NCBI GenBank assembly: GCA_031082145.1
Contig: JAVHLP010000001.1
Span: 444,885 to 508,884, forward strand
Source: a bacterium
Lineage (GTDB): Bacteria > Bacillota > Sulfobacillia > UBA995
Reading direction: 5' to 3'
DNA length: 64,000 nucleotides
In this document: piece after piece, positions 56,534 through 64,000 of the stretch
How positions within the stretch are numbered: the first letter of the stretch is position 1
Layout: every line of letters starts with the position of its first letter
Translations under genes and position numbers: made by a program
Notes under the pieces: model-generated
What the model saw: only the letters and a program-made list of their open reading frames with translations
Told to the model about the DNA's origin: nothing
Database searches by the model: none

Positions 56534-57739
56534 TCAGTCCTGGGCGACCCCGCAGACACGCATGATGGTGACGGCATAGACACGGGAGGCGGCCACCAGT
56601 TGATCAACCTCCAGGAACTCGTTCTCCTTGTGGGCGTTGCCGCGGTCCAAGTCACCCGGGCCGAACCCGATGCCCCGCTTCCCAAGTGCAAAGACATGAG
56701 TGAGATCCCCCGTCGATATCGTGCTGGTCACGGGCGGAGCCTCGCCCAAGGCGAGCCGGGCACACTCGCGGACCTGATTAAGCAGTCTGTCGTCATCGGG
56801 AACGCTGACACAGCCCCGGGCAGTCGGGAACACGACCTCGGCGTTCGCGCCCGGGAACTCCGCGCAGGCGGCGGCAACGGCGTCTCTGAGGCGCTGTTGG
56901 ACCTCGCCGCACGGGTCATTGCGGCTGAGTCGTAGATCCAAGCCCACCTCACATCGAGGAGCCACGACGTTGAACCGGCGGTCGACGCCGGTGCTCATCC
57001 AGCCCAGGCTTACGGTGCTCCGGCCCATGATCGGGTCCGGCGGGCTCGGCATCCCGGCGAGCATGAGGCGGTCGACAAATCGGGAGGCGACAACGGCCGC
57101 GTTCACCCCCCGATGGGGGGTGCTACCGTGCGCCGTCTCGCCCAGGAAGGTCACGACAGCCCGGACCACGCCCTTGAAGTGGGCCTTGATCTCAAGGTCA
57201 GAGTGAACGCAGTTGAGGAAGTAGTCAGCCACGAGAAGACCCCTTCTCGCAAGGAAACCCATTCCGGCGGCTCCGCCCACCTCTTCGTCCACCGTAGCCA
57301 CGAAGTACACATCGCCGCGGGTCCTCACGCCATTGCGTTGAAGTGCTCGCAGGGCCACGATGGCCGAGGCCACTCCCCCACCCTTGCTGTCCATCGCCCC
57401 CCGGCCGAACAGCTTGCCGTCAACCACGGCTCCGGCATAGGGATCCACCTGCCAGCGGCTCCGATCCCCCGCGGGAACGGTATCCAGGTGAGCGGACAGT
57501 TGTAGCGACGGCCCGTTGCCAACACCCTTCAACACCCCGTAAGCGTTAGGCCGCCCCGGCTCGGCCTCAACTCCGTGCACCTTCATGCCGACCCGGGCCA
57601 TCAGGTCCTGCACCAGCGCCGAGCACTTCCCCTCGTTGCCTGTCTCCGACGGGACGGCCACAAGTCCCCGGGACAACTCAATGAGCTCCTGGGCCCCGAT
57701 GTCGGCAATCACTCTCCGCTCTTGTTCCGACAAAGCCAT
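56534..57739 (-). CDS. M20 family metallopeptidase
   Basis: LQLSAHLDTVPAGDRSRW, GKLFGRGAMDSKGGG, VDEEVGG. Confidence 0.88.
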   Translation of the reverse strand: MALSEQERRVIADIGAQELIELSRGLVAVPSETGNEGKCSALVQDLMARVGMKVHGVEAEPGRPNAYGVLKGVGNGPSLQLSAHLDTVPAGDRSRWQVDPYAGAVVDGKLFGRGAMDSKGGGVASAIVALRALQRNGVRTRGDVYFVATVDEEVGGAAGMGFLARRGLLVADYFLNCVHSDLEIKAHFKGVVRAVVTFLGETAHGSTPHRGVNAAVVASRFVDRLMLAGMPSPPDPIMGRSTVSLGWMSTGVDRRFNVVAPRCEVGLDLRLSRNDPCGEVQQRLRDAVAAACAEFPGANAEVVFPTARGCVSVPDDDRLLNQVRECARLALGEAPPVTSTISTGDLTHVFALGKRGIGFGPGDLDRGNAHKENEFLEVDQLVAASRVYAVTIMRVCGVAQD

Positions 57740-57761
57740 GGCTCACAGCCTCCCCCGAGTG

Positions 57762-59141
57762 CTACTCCAAGCCAAGCAGCGGGATCAAGCTCTCGCAGTT
57801 TGCCTGGGCTTCAACCCTGGCCAACCATTCCGCCACGCCCAAGGCCTTCTGACCCAGGACCGGCACCGCCAGGCGCCCGAACTTGGCCGCAACTTGGGGC
57901 CCGTCCAAGCTCTCAGACGGTGCGGTGGCGACGGCTGTGTGCTCAGATCCATCCCTCAGCACAACGCGGCATCCGGCCCAGCGTCCACCCAGGCGTTCGG
58001 GTTCCGGCGTCTCGACGGCGCGCCCGCGAACCTTGTCGGCCGTCTGCCACAGCTCCGAGCGGTCCCAGTTGCCCTTGTCCAGCCACTCGTAGCCCGGCGT
58101 TACCCCGAGCACCAGCAAGGCGACGGTGTAGGGCAGGCTGAACTGGGCGTCAACAACGTCTTGGGGCCGGTAGACAAGGAAGTCACGGATGAGGTCGGGG
58201 TCGCTGGCCACCTCGATCATCATCACATCAGTCGTATCGGGGTGTCCCGCCTCGGCCAGTGCCCGCCGGACGGCCCCTAGCGCCGCGTGGATGTGCCGGC
58301 AGCAGGGATAGGGCTTCACATCGACCTGTGTCAACCGCCACTGCGTCCCCAGGCCGTCGCAGAAACGGTCGGGGTCGCAGTTGTCCGAGCCGGCCATCCG
58401 CCAGAACCCCCGATCGCCGTCCAGTAGGGTGCGATTCCCTCGGAACCCCTGGCCGGCAAGGTTGACCGCCAGATAGCCGCCCAGCGCGGCCCAGCCGTAG
58501 TTGTTCTTGATCCAGCTGTAGGGCCGGTCCTGGCGGCCCGACTTGCGGACGAAGGGAACAGTGGCGTGAGGCCCGGTCAAAGCCAGCGCATCGGCCATTT
58601 CAGCTGCAGAAAGACCCGCCAGCAACCCGAGAGCAACGGTGGTTCCAAAGATCTGAAAGGTGGAGTAGCCGGCCACCACCCTTGACCGCTCGCGGCTCGA
58701 CCGGCAGCCCTCGGCGATCCGAATGGACACCTCGTAGGCCGCGATCACCGATCGCAACACTGCCGCTCCCGACGACCCGCCGGCCATGGCCCAGGTCAGG
58801 GCAGGAGGTACAATGGTGGCCCCGGGATGGCCGGTGACATCGTGGACATCGTCGAAGTCAAGGCAGTTGGCCAGGTAGGAATTGACATAGATAGCCCAGG
58901 GCAGGGTGGTCTTGTCCCGGGACCCCATGATGGGAAGCGACCCTTCTCTCTCTTCCTCAAAGGCCATCCGGATGGCCGCCTGCCCGAAGGGCGTTCGCTG
59001 GCCGCCAATGGCACAGCCCACCGAGTCAAGAATCAAGGTCTTGGCTTTGTCCACCACATCGCAAGGCACATCCTCGAGCCGGAGGTCTCGGGCGAACTCC
59101 GCTAGACTCTCAGCCGTCGTCCGCGTTGTCAATCCCCTCAC
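57762..59141 (-). CDS. MmgE/PrpD family protein
   Basis: KAKTLILDSVGCAIGG, VNSYLANCLDFDDVHDVTGHPGATIVPPAL, KPYPCCRHIHAAL. Confidence 0.9.
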   Translation of the reverse strand: MRGLTTRTTAESLAEFARDLRLEDVPCDVVDKAKTLILDSVGCAIGGQRTPFGQAAIRMAFEEEREGSLPIMGSRDKTTLPWAIYVNSYLANCLDFDDVHDVTGHPGATIVPPALTWAMAGGSSGAAVLRSVIAAYEVSIRIAEGCRSSRERSRVVAGYSTFQIFGTTVALGLLAGLSAAEMADALALTGPHATVPFVRKSGRQDRPYSWIKNNYGWAALGGYLAVNLAGQGFRGNRTLLDGDRGFWRMAGSDNCDPDRFCDGLGTQWRLTQVDVKPYPCCRHIHAALGAVRRALAEAGHPDTTDVMMIEVASDPDLIRDFLVYRPQDVVDAQFSLPYTVALLVLGVTPGYEWLDKGNWDRSELWQTADKVRGRAVETPEPERLGGRWAGCRVVLRDGSEHTAVATAPSESLDGPQVAAKFGRLAVPVLGQKALGVAEWLARVEAQANCESLIPLLGLE

Positions 59142-59147
59142 CCCCGC

Positions 59148-59531
59148 CTAACCGTGGTCGTCTGCCTGACCGTGAGGATCGCTTTCAAAGACCACCGGGG
59201 GACCCGGGGGCAGATCGTAGTCGTGCTCCACCACCAGGTCTCGCACTACCTTCTCGCCCGGCGCGGGGCCGATCTCAACCGTATCCCCCAGGCCGCGCAC
59301 CGGGGTGAAGCAACTCATCGAGCGCTTGCCGTTGACCACGAGGAAGCAGGCGTGGCAGACTCCATCACGGCAGATGAGATTGCGGAAGGCCAGACTTGGG
59401 TCCAGGTTCTCGTATACATAGTTGAGTACGTCGAGCACCCTCAGCATCCCGGCTCTTGGCACCCGGTAGGTCTGCCGGTAGGCTCCGGCCGGAGGGGCCT
59501 GCCTGATGATCACGACCGTGATCTCTCCCAT
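59148..59531 (-). CDS. Minimal [2Fe-2S] iron-sulfur subunit (SdhB/FrdB N-terminal domain only)
   Basis: 127 aa; CRDGVCHACFLVVNGKRSMSC 2Fe-2S motif; lacks the C-terminal 4Fe-4S/3Fe-4S domain. Confidence 0.8.
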   Translation of the reverse strand: MGEITVVIIRQAPPAGAYRQTYRVPRAGMLRVLDVLNYVYENLDPSLAFRNLICRDGVCHACFLVVNGKRSMSCFTPVRGLGDTVEIGPAPGEKVVRDLVVEHDYDLPPGPPVVFESDPHGQADDHG

Positions 59532-59532
59532 A

Positions 59533-61251
59533 TCACCCCTCGACCTCCTCTGGAGCAACATGGGGAAACTCGACCGGCACAGTTTCCATCTCGATTTGGT
59601 TTCCCTTCTTCCTGCAGACGATGTTCCGGAGCCAGTTCGGGTTGTCGGGACGGGGGCAGTCGGCGCGGAAGTGGCAACCCCGGCTCTCTGTCCGTTCGAG
59701 CGCTCCCCGGAAGAAGGCCCGGGCCAGTTCGAGCATGTTCTGTAATTGGATAGCGTCAACCAGTTCCAGGTTGAACACCCGCTCGGTGGCAGCCAATCGC
59801 ACTCGTCCAGCCAGTTCGCCAAGCTCGTCGAGTTCCTGCAGCCCCGAGCTGAGGCCTTGGTGGTCACGGACAATGCCCATTCTCCGCCAGAATAGATCTT
59901 GCAGGCTTCGGACGAGCTTGATGGGCCTGACTCCCTCCCCCGGTCCCGCAGTCCACGCGCCGATGCTCCTACGCAACTCGCTCACCGCATCTGGAGCCTT
60001 CCCACCGTTCCCGCGCGCCCAACCAGCCGCGACCTCGCCGGCTATCTCGCCGAAGACCACGCACTCAGCTAGCGCGTTTCCTCCTATGCGATTGGCGCCG
60101 TGCAGCCCACCGGCCGCCTCGCCGCACGCAAAGAGGCCGGGCACGCTGGTACTCGTGTCCAGGTTCACCCGGATGCCGCCGATGGTGAAGTGATACGTTG
60201 GAGCGACCTCCACCCGGTCAGTGTCTATGCCTAGGCGCTGGGGCATAACGTAGGACCGCGCGCGGTGTTTCTTGACTTCCTCCCACCCGGCGACCTGAGA
60301 AGTGTCCAGGTAGACACCGCCGTGCTCGGTTCCCCTGCCCTCCGCTATCTCCTGGTAGATGGCTCGGGACAGGAGGTCGCGGGGTACGTTCTCCTTCTCT
60401 CGGGGGTAGTACCGCTCCATGAAGCGCTCACCGTTGGCATTGTACAGCCGCAGTCCGTACTTCCAGAGCGCGCTCGTCGCCAAGGCCAGCCCTCTCAGCG
60501 ACTCGGGGTGGACAAACGCCGTCGGGAAGAACTGGTGCATCTCCGGCGCAATCAACTCGGCTCCGGCCCGGAGCGCAAGAGCCATACCATCGCCGGTGGC
60601 ACCTGTGTCCATGTCGGTCACCCGGCACATCGCCCCGCAGCCACCGGTGGCGATGATCACCGCACCCGCGTCGACTTGGCCGAGCCGACCAGTACGAAGG
60701 TTGACGCCGCTAACTCCCACGACCGGTCCCTCGCGGTCGCGAATCAGCGACGCAACCAGGAAATCCTCCAGTAACATCACGTTGACCCGGCTGGGACGGA
60801 GGAGTTCCCTCACTAGCGCGCGCTGCACCATCTGGCCTGTCTTCTGATTGTAGTGAACACCGCGATCACGCGAGTGCCCCGGTGTGGGGAGTTGGTAGAA
60901 GCGGCCACCTTTCTTGTACCAGTTGAGGCCATAGCGCTCCAGATCGTAGACCGAGCGAGGAGCTCTCTCGGCCATGAGCATAGCCATTCGCTGGTCTCCC
61001 AGATAGCGGCCTTCTACGACAGTGTCCCTCATGTGATGGTACACGCTGTCTGACGGATCGGCGTGGCCCAGGGCGGCCGCGTATACCACTCCCCCTAGGT
61101 TGGTGGTACCCGACCGCCCCAACGGTCCCTTGGTGATGAGGCAGACTTGGGCCGCAGCCTCCGAGGCGGCGATAGCGGCACGACAGCCGGCGGCACCGCT
61201 GCCGATCACCAGCACGTCGCACAGGTATCGTTCCACCTCCTGATCGAACAC
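59533..61251 (-). CDS. FAD-binding fumarate reductase/succinate dehydrogenase-like flavoprotein
   Basis: DVLVIGSGAAGCRAAIAASEAAAQVCLITKG, TIGGIRVNLDTSTSVPGLFACGEAAGGLHGANRIGGNALAECVVFG. Confidence 0.92.
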   Translation of the reverse strand: MFDQEVERYLCDVLVIGSGAAGCRAAIAASEAAAQVCLITKGPLGRSGTTNLGGVVYAAALGHADPSDSVYHHMRDTVVEGRYLGDQRMAMLMAERAPRSVYDLERYGLNWYKKGGRFYQLPTPGHSRDRGVHYNQKTGQMVQRALVRELLRPSRVNVMLLEDFLVASLIRDREGPVVGVSGVNLRTGRLGQVDAGAVIIATGGCGAMCRVTDMDTGATGDGMALALRAGAELIAPEMHQFFPTAFVHPESLRGLALATSALWKYGLRLYNANGERFMERYYPREKENVPRDLLSRAIYQEIAEGRGTEHGGVYLDTSQVAGWEEVKKHRARSYVMPQRLGIDTDRVEVAPTYHFTIGGIRVNLDTSTSVPGLFACGEAAGGLHGANRIGGNALAECVVFGEIAGEVAAGWARGNGGKAPDAVSELRRSIGAWTAGPGEGVRPIKLVRSLQDLFWRRMGIVRDHQGLSSGLQELDELGELAGRVRLAATERVFNLELVDAIQLQNMLELARAFFRGALERTESRGCHFRADCPRPDNPNWLRNIVCRKKGNQIEMETVPVEFPHVAPEEVEG

Positions 61252-61274
61252 CGAAACCAGCTCCTTCCTACGAG

Positions 61275-62468
61275 TCAGGCCACAACACCAGCCCTGAGCA
61301 TTATCAACGCGTAGACCCGGGAAGCCAGCAGTAGCTGGTCGATCTCAAGAAACTCGTTCTCCTTGTGAGCGTTGCCCCGCTCGAGATCGCCTGGGCCAAA
61401 GCCAACGCCCTTCAGCCCACGCTTGAAGATAGGCGCCAAATCGCCGGCGGCGATGGTCCCACCAATGGCCGGATCTTCCCCTAGCACGTCCCTGGCGGCT
61501 GTCCGCACCACCGTCAACACCGGGTCAGTATCCGGCACACTAACCGGCTCATCCCGCATGATGACCGCGAGGTCGGCATCGAGCTTGGCGTCAGAGCGCT
61601 TCATCTCGGCCAGGATCGCCTTCATGTGCTGGTACACGGCTTCAGTGGTCTGACCCGGAACCAGCCGCATATCGATACCGAGTTCACAGAGATCAGCCAC
61701 CATGTTGTACCTGAGATCCGGCCCGGCGTGGACCCAGCCGAAGTTCATGGTGAAGTCGTTCAGGATGGGGTGACTCTGGTAGGGTACACCCTTGTCCTCC
61801 AGGTTCACAACGTAGCGGCTGGCACGGGTAATCGCGTTAACTCCCTTGTAGGGCATGCTCCCGTGAGCGGTCTGTCCCCTCACGGTCAGTTTCGTCCAGA
61901 GTACCCCTTTGAAGTGAGCTTTTATCTCCATGTCCGAGTGAACGCAGTAGATGCAGAGGTCAGGGTTGACGTGGCCGTTTTCCACCAGGAACCTCATTCC
62001 CCAGCGCCCGCCAACCTCTTCATCGACCGTCCCGACCACGTTGATATCGCCACGCAACTGGACGCCTGCCTCGCGGATAGCCCTGATGGCCACGAGGGTT
62101 GAGGCGATTCCTCCGCCCTTCGAGTCCATGACGCCGCGCCCGTAGATCTTGCCGTCGATGACTTCTCCCCCGTAGGGATCGGTGATCCACTTGGCCAGAT
62201 CGCCTGGAGGCACTGTGTCCAGGTGCCCCGAGAACTGGACCCGCGGACCCCCGCCAACCCCCTTGAGCACCCCGACGGCGTTGGGCCGCGCTGGCTGTCC
62301 CTCAATACCCTGGGCCTGCATGCCCAGTTCCTTCATGCTGGCGACGCAGAAGTCCGAAACCTCCTTCTCCTTACCTGTCTCCGACGGGCGCCGCACCAGT
62401 TCCCTGGACAAGGACACCAGGTCACTCTCGGTAATACGAGCCAATACCGCCTTCTCGAGCTCCGTCAC
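61275..62468 (-). CDS. M20 family metallopeptidase (paralog of 56534-57739)
   Basis: VQFSGHLDTVPPGDLAKW, GKIYGRGVMDSKGGG, VDEEVGG; 4-nt overlap with the GntR gene. Confidence 0.9.
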   Translation of the reverse strand: MTELEKAVLARITESDLVSLSRELVRRPSETGKEKEVSDFCVASMKELGMQAQGIEGQPARPNAVGVLKGVGGGPRVQFSGHLDTVPPGDLAKWITDPYGGEVIDGKIYGRGVMDSKGGGIASTLVAIRAIREAGVQLRGDINVVGTVDEEVGGRWGMRFLVENGHVNPDLCIYCVHSDMEIKAHFKGVLWTKLTVRGQTAHGSMPYKGVNAITRASRYVVNLEDKGVPYQSHPILNDFTMNFGWVHAGPDLRYNMVADLCELGIDMRLVPGQTTEAVYQHMKAILAEMKRSDAKLDADLAVIMRDEPVSVPDTDPVLTVVRTAARDVLGEDPAIGGTIAAGDLAPIFKRGLKGVGFGPGDLERGNAHKENEFLEIDQLLLASRVYALIMLRAGVVA

Positions 62469-63187
62469 GCACCGTTCCCTCCCTCGGTTTGTTGCCGAAC
62501 CACGTCCGAGATCTGTCTCAGCAGTTGCACAGCCAGCTCAACGGTCCGCTCCATGTCTCGCTGAATCGCCTTCTTCATGCCGTCAACATCACCCGCCGTC
62601 AAGGCCTCGAGGATGGCGGTGTGCCCGTCCAAGGCCTTGTCCAATCCCTCCCAGTGGATCATCGGTTCGATGTAGCAGTTGCTCCTATCACGCAACCTTG
62701 GCAGCAAGTCCTCAAGATAGGGGTTCCCGGTCAGGCGGTAGATACCCAGGTGAAAGGCCCGGTTAAGCTTGCGGACTTCCTTCAACACAGCGGGATCGCC
62801 CCTGTGGACGGCCTTGAGGACAGAGTGGTGGCACTCCACGATGGGGGCAAGCTTCGACCGGGTGAGGTTGGCAACGGCCAGTTCACATGCAAGCATCTCA
62901 AGGGGGCGCCGCACTGCGTACAGGTTGTGAATGTCACCTATGGACAGCTCGGTGACGGTCACGCGCTTCCGCGGCAGGAGCCGGACAAAGCCGTCTGCTA
63001 CCAGTTGTCTCAGGGCTTCCCGGACCGGTGTCCGGCTGACCTGCAGTTTCTGCGCCAACGAGTCCACAATCAGGCGCTCGCCGGGCCGCAGTTCCCCGGT
63101 CAGGATCATCTCCTTGGTCCGGTCGTACACGTGTTCCACGAGCGATGGCAGAGGTGACAGCGATTCAGGGTCGCGGATATTGCTCAC
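62465..63187 (-). CDS. GntR family (FCD-type) transcriptional regulator
   Basis: LRPGERLIVDSLAQKLQVSRTPVREALRQLVADGFVRLLPRKRVTV. Confidence 0.92.
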   Translation of the reverse strand: MSNIRDPESLSPLPSLVEHVYDRTKEMILTGELRPGERLIVDSLAQKLQVSRTPVREALRQLVADGFVRLLPRKRVTVTELSIGDIHNLYAVRRPLEMLACELAVANLTRSKLAPIVECHHSVLKAVHRGDPAVLKEVRKLNRAFHLGIYRLTGNPYLEDLLPRLRDRSNCYIEPMIHWEGLDKALDGHTAILEALTAGDVDGMKKAIQRDMERTVELAVQLLRQISDVVRQQTEGGNGA

Positions 63188-63193
63188 CCCCTC

Positions 63194-63229
63194 TTGTATA
63201 CAATATATTCCGTGTCATGTATTCCATAC
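63194..63229. promoter_or_regulatory. Candidate GntR operators: TTGTATACAA palindrome and GTAT-TCC-ATAC
   Basis: 63194-63203 and 63219-63229, 7 nt upstream of the GntR start codon. Confidence 0.5.
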
Positions 63230-63301
63230 TGTTCAGTCATATTCCTGCCTTCACCGGCAAGCTCTCTTGGGATCGGTCCGGTGCAGCTCCGGGGGCTAGG
63301 G

Positions 63302-64000
63302 CTAGGTAGTCAGGCGCTGCTCAAACAAATAGCGATCCCGGCTATCCACGAGGACCGTAACGACCCTCTGACCCGGTCCGAGTTCCCTGGCCACCCGGAG
63401 AGCTGCAAGCACGTTGGCTCCTGACGACAAGCCGCAGAACAGGCCTTCTTCTCTGGCCAGGCGGTAGGCTGTGGTAATGGCCTCCGCCTCGTCTGCGACC
63501 ACCACTTGGTCAGCAACCCTCTGCTCAAACATCTCGCGCAGGATGCCCCCGCTTATGCCTTCTATCACGGGGACTCTTAGCTTGCCATCCTTGATGGACC
63601 GGGAGTTCTCCGGCTCCACCGCGACGATCCGCACCGACGGGTTGGCGGCTCGGACGGCCTGGGCCACGCCGACCAGCGTGCCTGCCGTGCCAACGGCGGC
63701 CACGAAGGCATCCACCCTGCCGCCGGTCTGCTCGAGAATCTCTCTGCCAGTGGTCTCACGGTGCGCGGCCACGTTAGACGGATTGCTGAACTGCCTGGCC
63801 CACCAAGTGTTGCCTCGAGCCTCCTCATCGCGGCATATCTGCCGGGGCACGAGTTCAGCGATCCCACCGTGAACCCCCTTGCTCCCGGCGGCATGGGCTG
63901 CACCATCAACATCAACCGAAACCACCTCGGCGCCGTAGCTTCGGCAGATGCGCAGCCGCTCCTCGCTGGCCGCCGATCCGGGGACGTAGAGGGTGACCGG
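63302..64000 (-). CDS. Cysteine synthase family PLP-dependent protein (5' end beyond window)
   Basis: RQFSNPSNVAAHRETTGREILEQTGGRVDAFVAAVGTAGTLVGVAQ, EGLFCGLSSGANV; frame stays open to the window edge. Confidence 0.85.
   Translation of the reverse strand, partial: PVTLYVPGSAASEERLRICRSYGAEVVSVDVDGAAHAAGSKGVHGGIAELVPRQICRDEEARGNTWWARQFSNPSNVAAHRETTGREILEQTGGRVDAFVAAVGTAGTLVGVAQAVRAANPSVRIVAVEPENSRSIKDGKLRVPVIEGISGGILREMFEQRVADQVVVADEAEAITTAYRLAREEGLFCGLSSGANVLAALRVARELGPGQRVVTVLVDSRDRYLFEQRLTT

Noticed and set aside
1-64000. CRISPR arrays, tRNA/rRNA genes, intact IS elements, phage genes, toxin-antitoxin or restriction systems
   Set aside because: None recognised by eye on either strand; tRNAscan-SE, ISfinder and defence-system HMM searches would be needed to exclude divergent examples.

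Overview
64 kb of high-GC DNA. By gene content and Bacillota-style regulatory signals it is probably an anaerobic or syntrophic Bacillota-like lineage, but this is inference. The window is dominated by amino-acid and peptide catabolism. Main blocks: (i) the end of a tandem of non-pyrrolysine MttB-family methyltransferases, followed by an ArsR-type regulator, a small membrane protein and an aldo/keto reductase; (ii) a minus-strand lysine/beta-lysine fermentation operon kdd-kamB-kamC-kamD-kamE-kal-kce; (iii) a minus-strand module PucR regulator - two M20 hydrolases - small membrane protein - Na+/solute symporter - strongly diverged GcvPA/GcvPB-like PLP proteins - NAD-kinase-like - YwlG-like, with a divergent DSD1/D-threonine-aldolase-like gene; (iv) an ECF sigma / anti-sigma / bactofilin-like / DUF4097 module; (v) two oligopeptide/nickel-type ABC cassettes with no ATPases; (vi) a decaying segment at 36.3-39 kb with a frameshifted MFS gene and a well-formed but apparently orphan yybP-ykoY (Mn2+) riboswitch plus terminator; (vii) a tungsten-enzyme-like operon of AOR, SCP2-like, Fe-ADH and MoaD-like genes; (viii) a DUF3798/BMP-like ABC transporter operon with a clear promoter-operator; (ix) a GntR - M20 - FrdA-like - minimal 2Fe-2S - MmgE/PrpD - M20 - ABC cluster; (x) a glyA fragment. 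No tRNA, rRNA, CRISPR array or intact mobile element was recognised. Best candidates for something undescribed are the GcvP-like/symporter/M20 module (15.8-26.1 kb), the orphan Mn riboswitch, and the FrdA-like/2Fe-2S/PrpD/M20 cluster.
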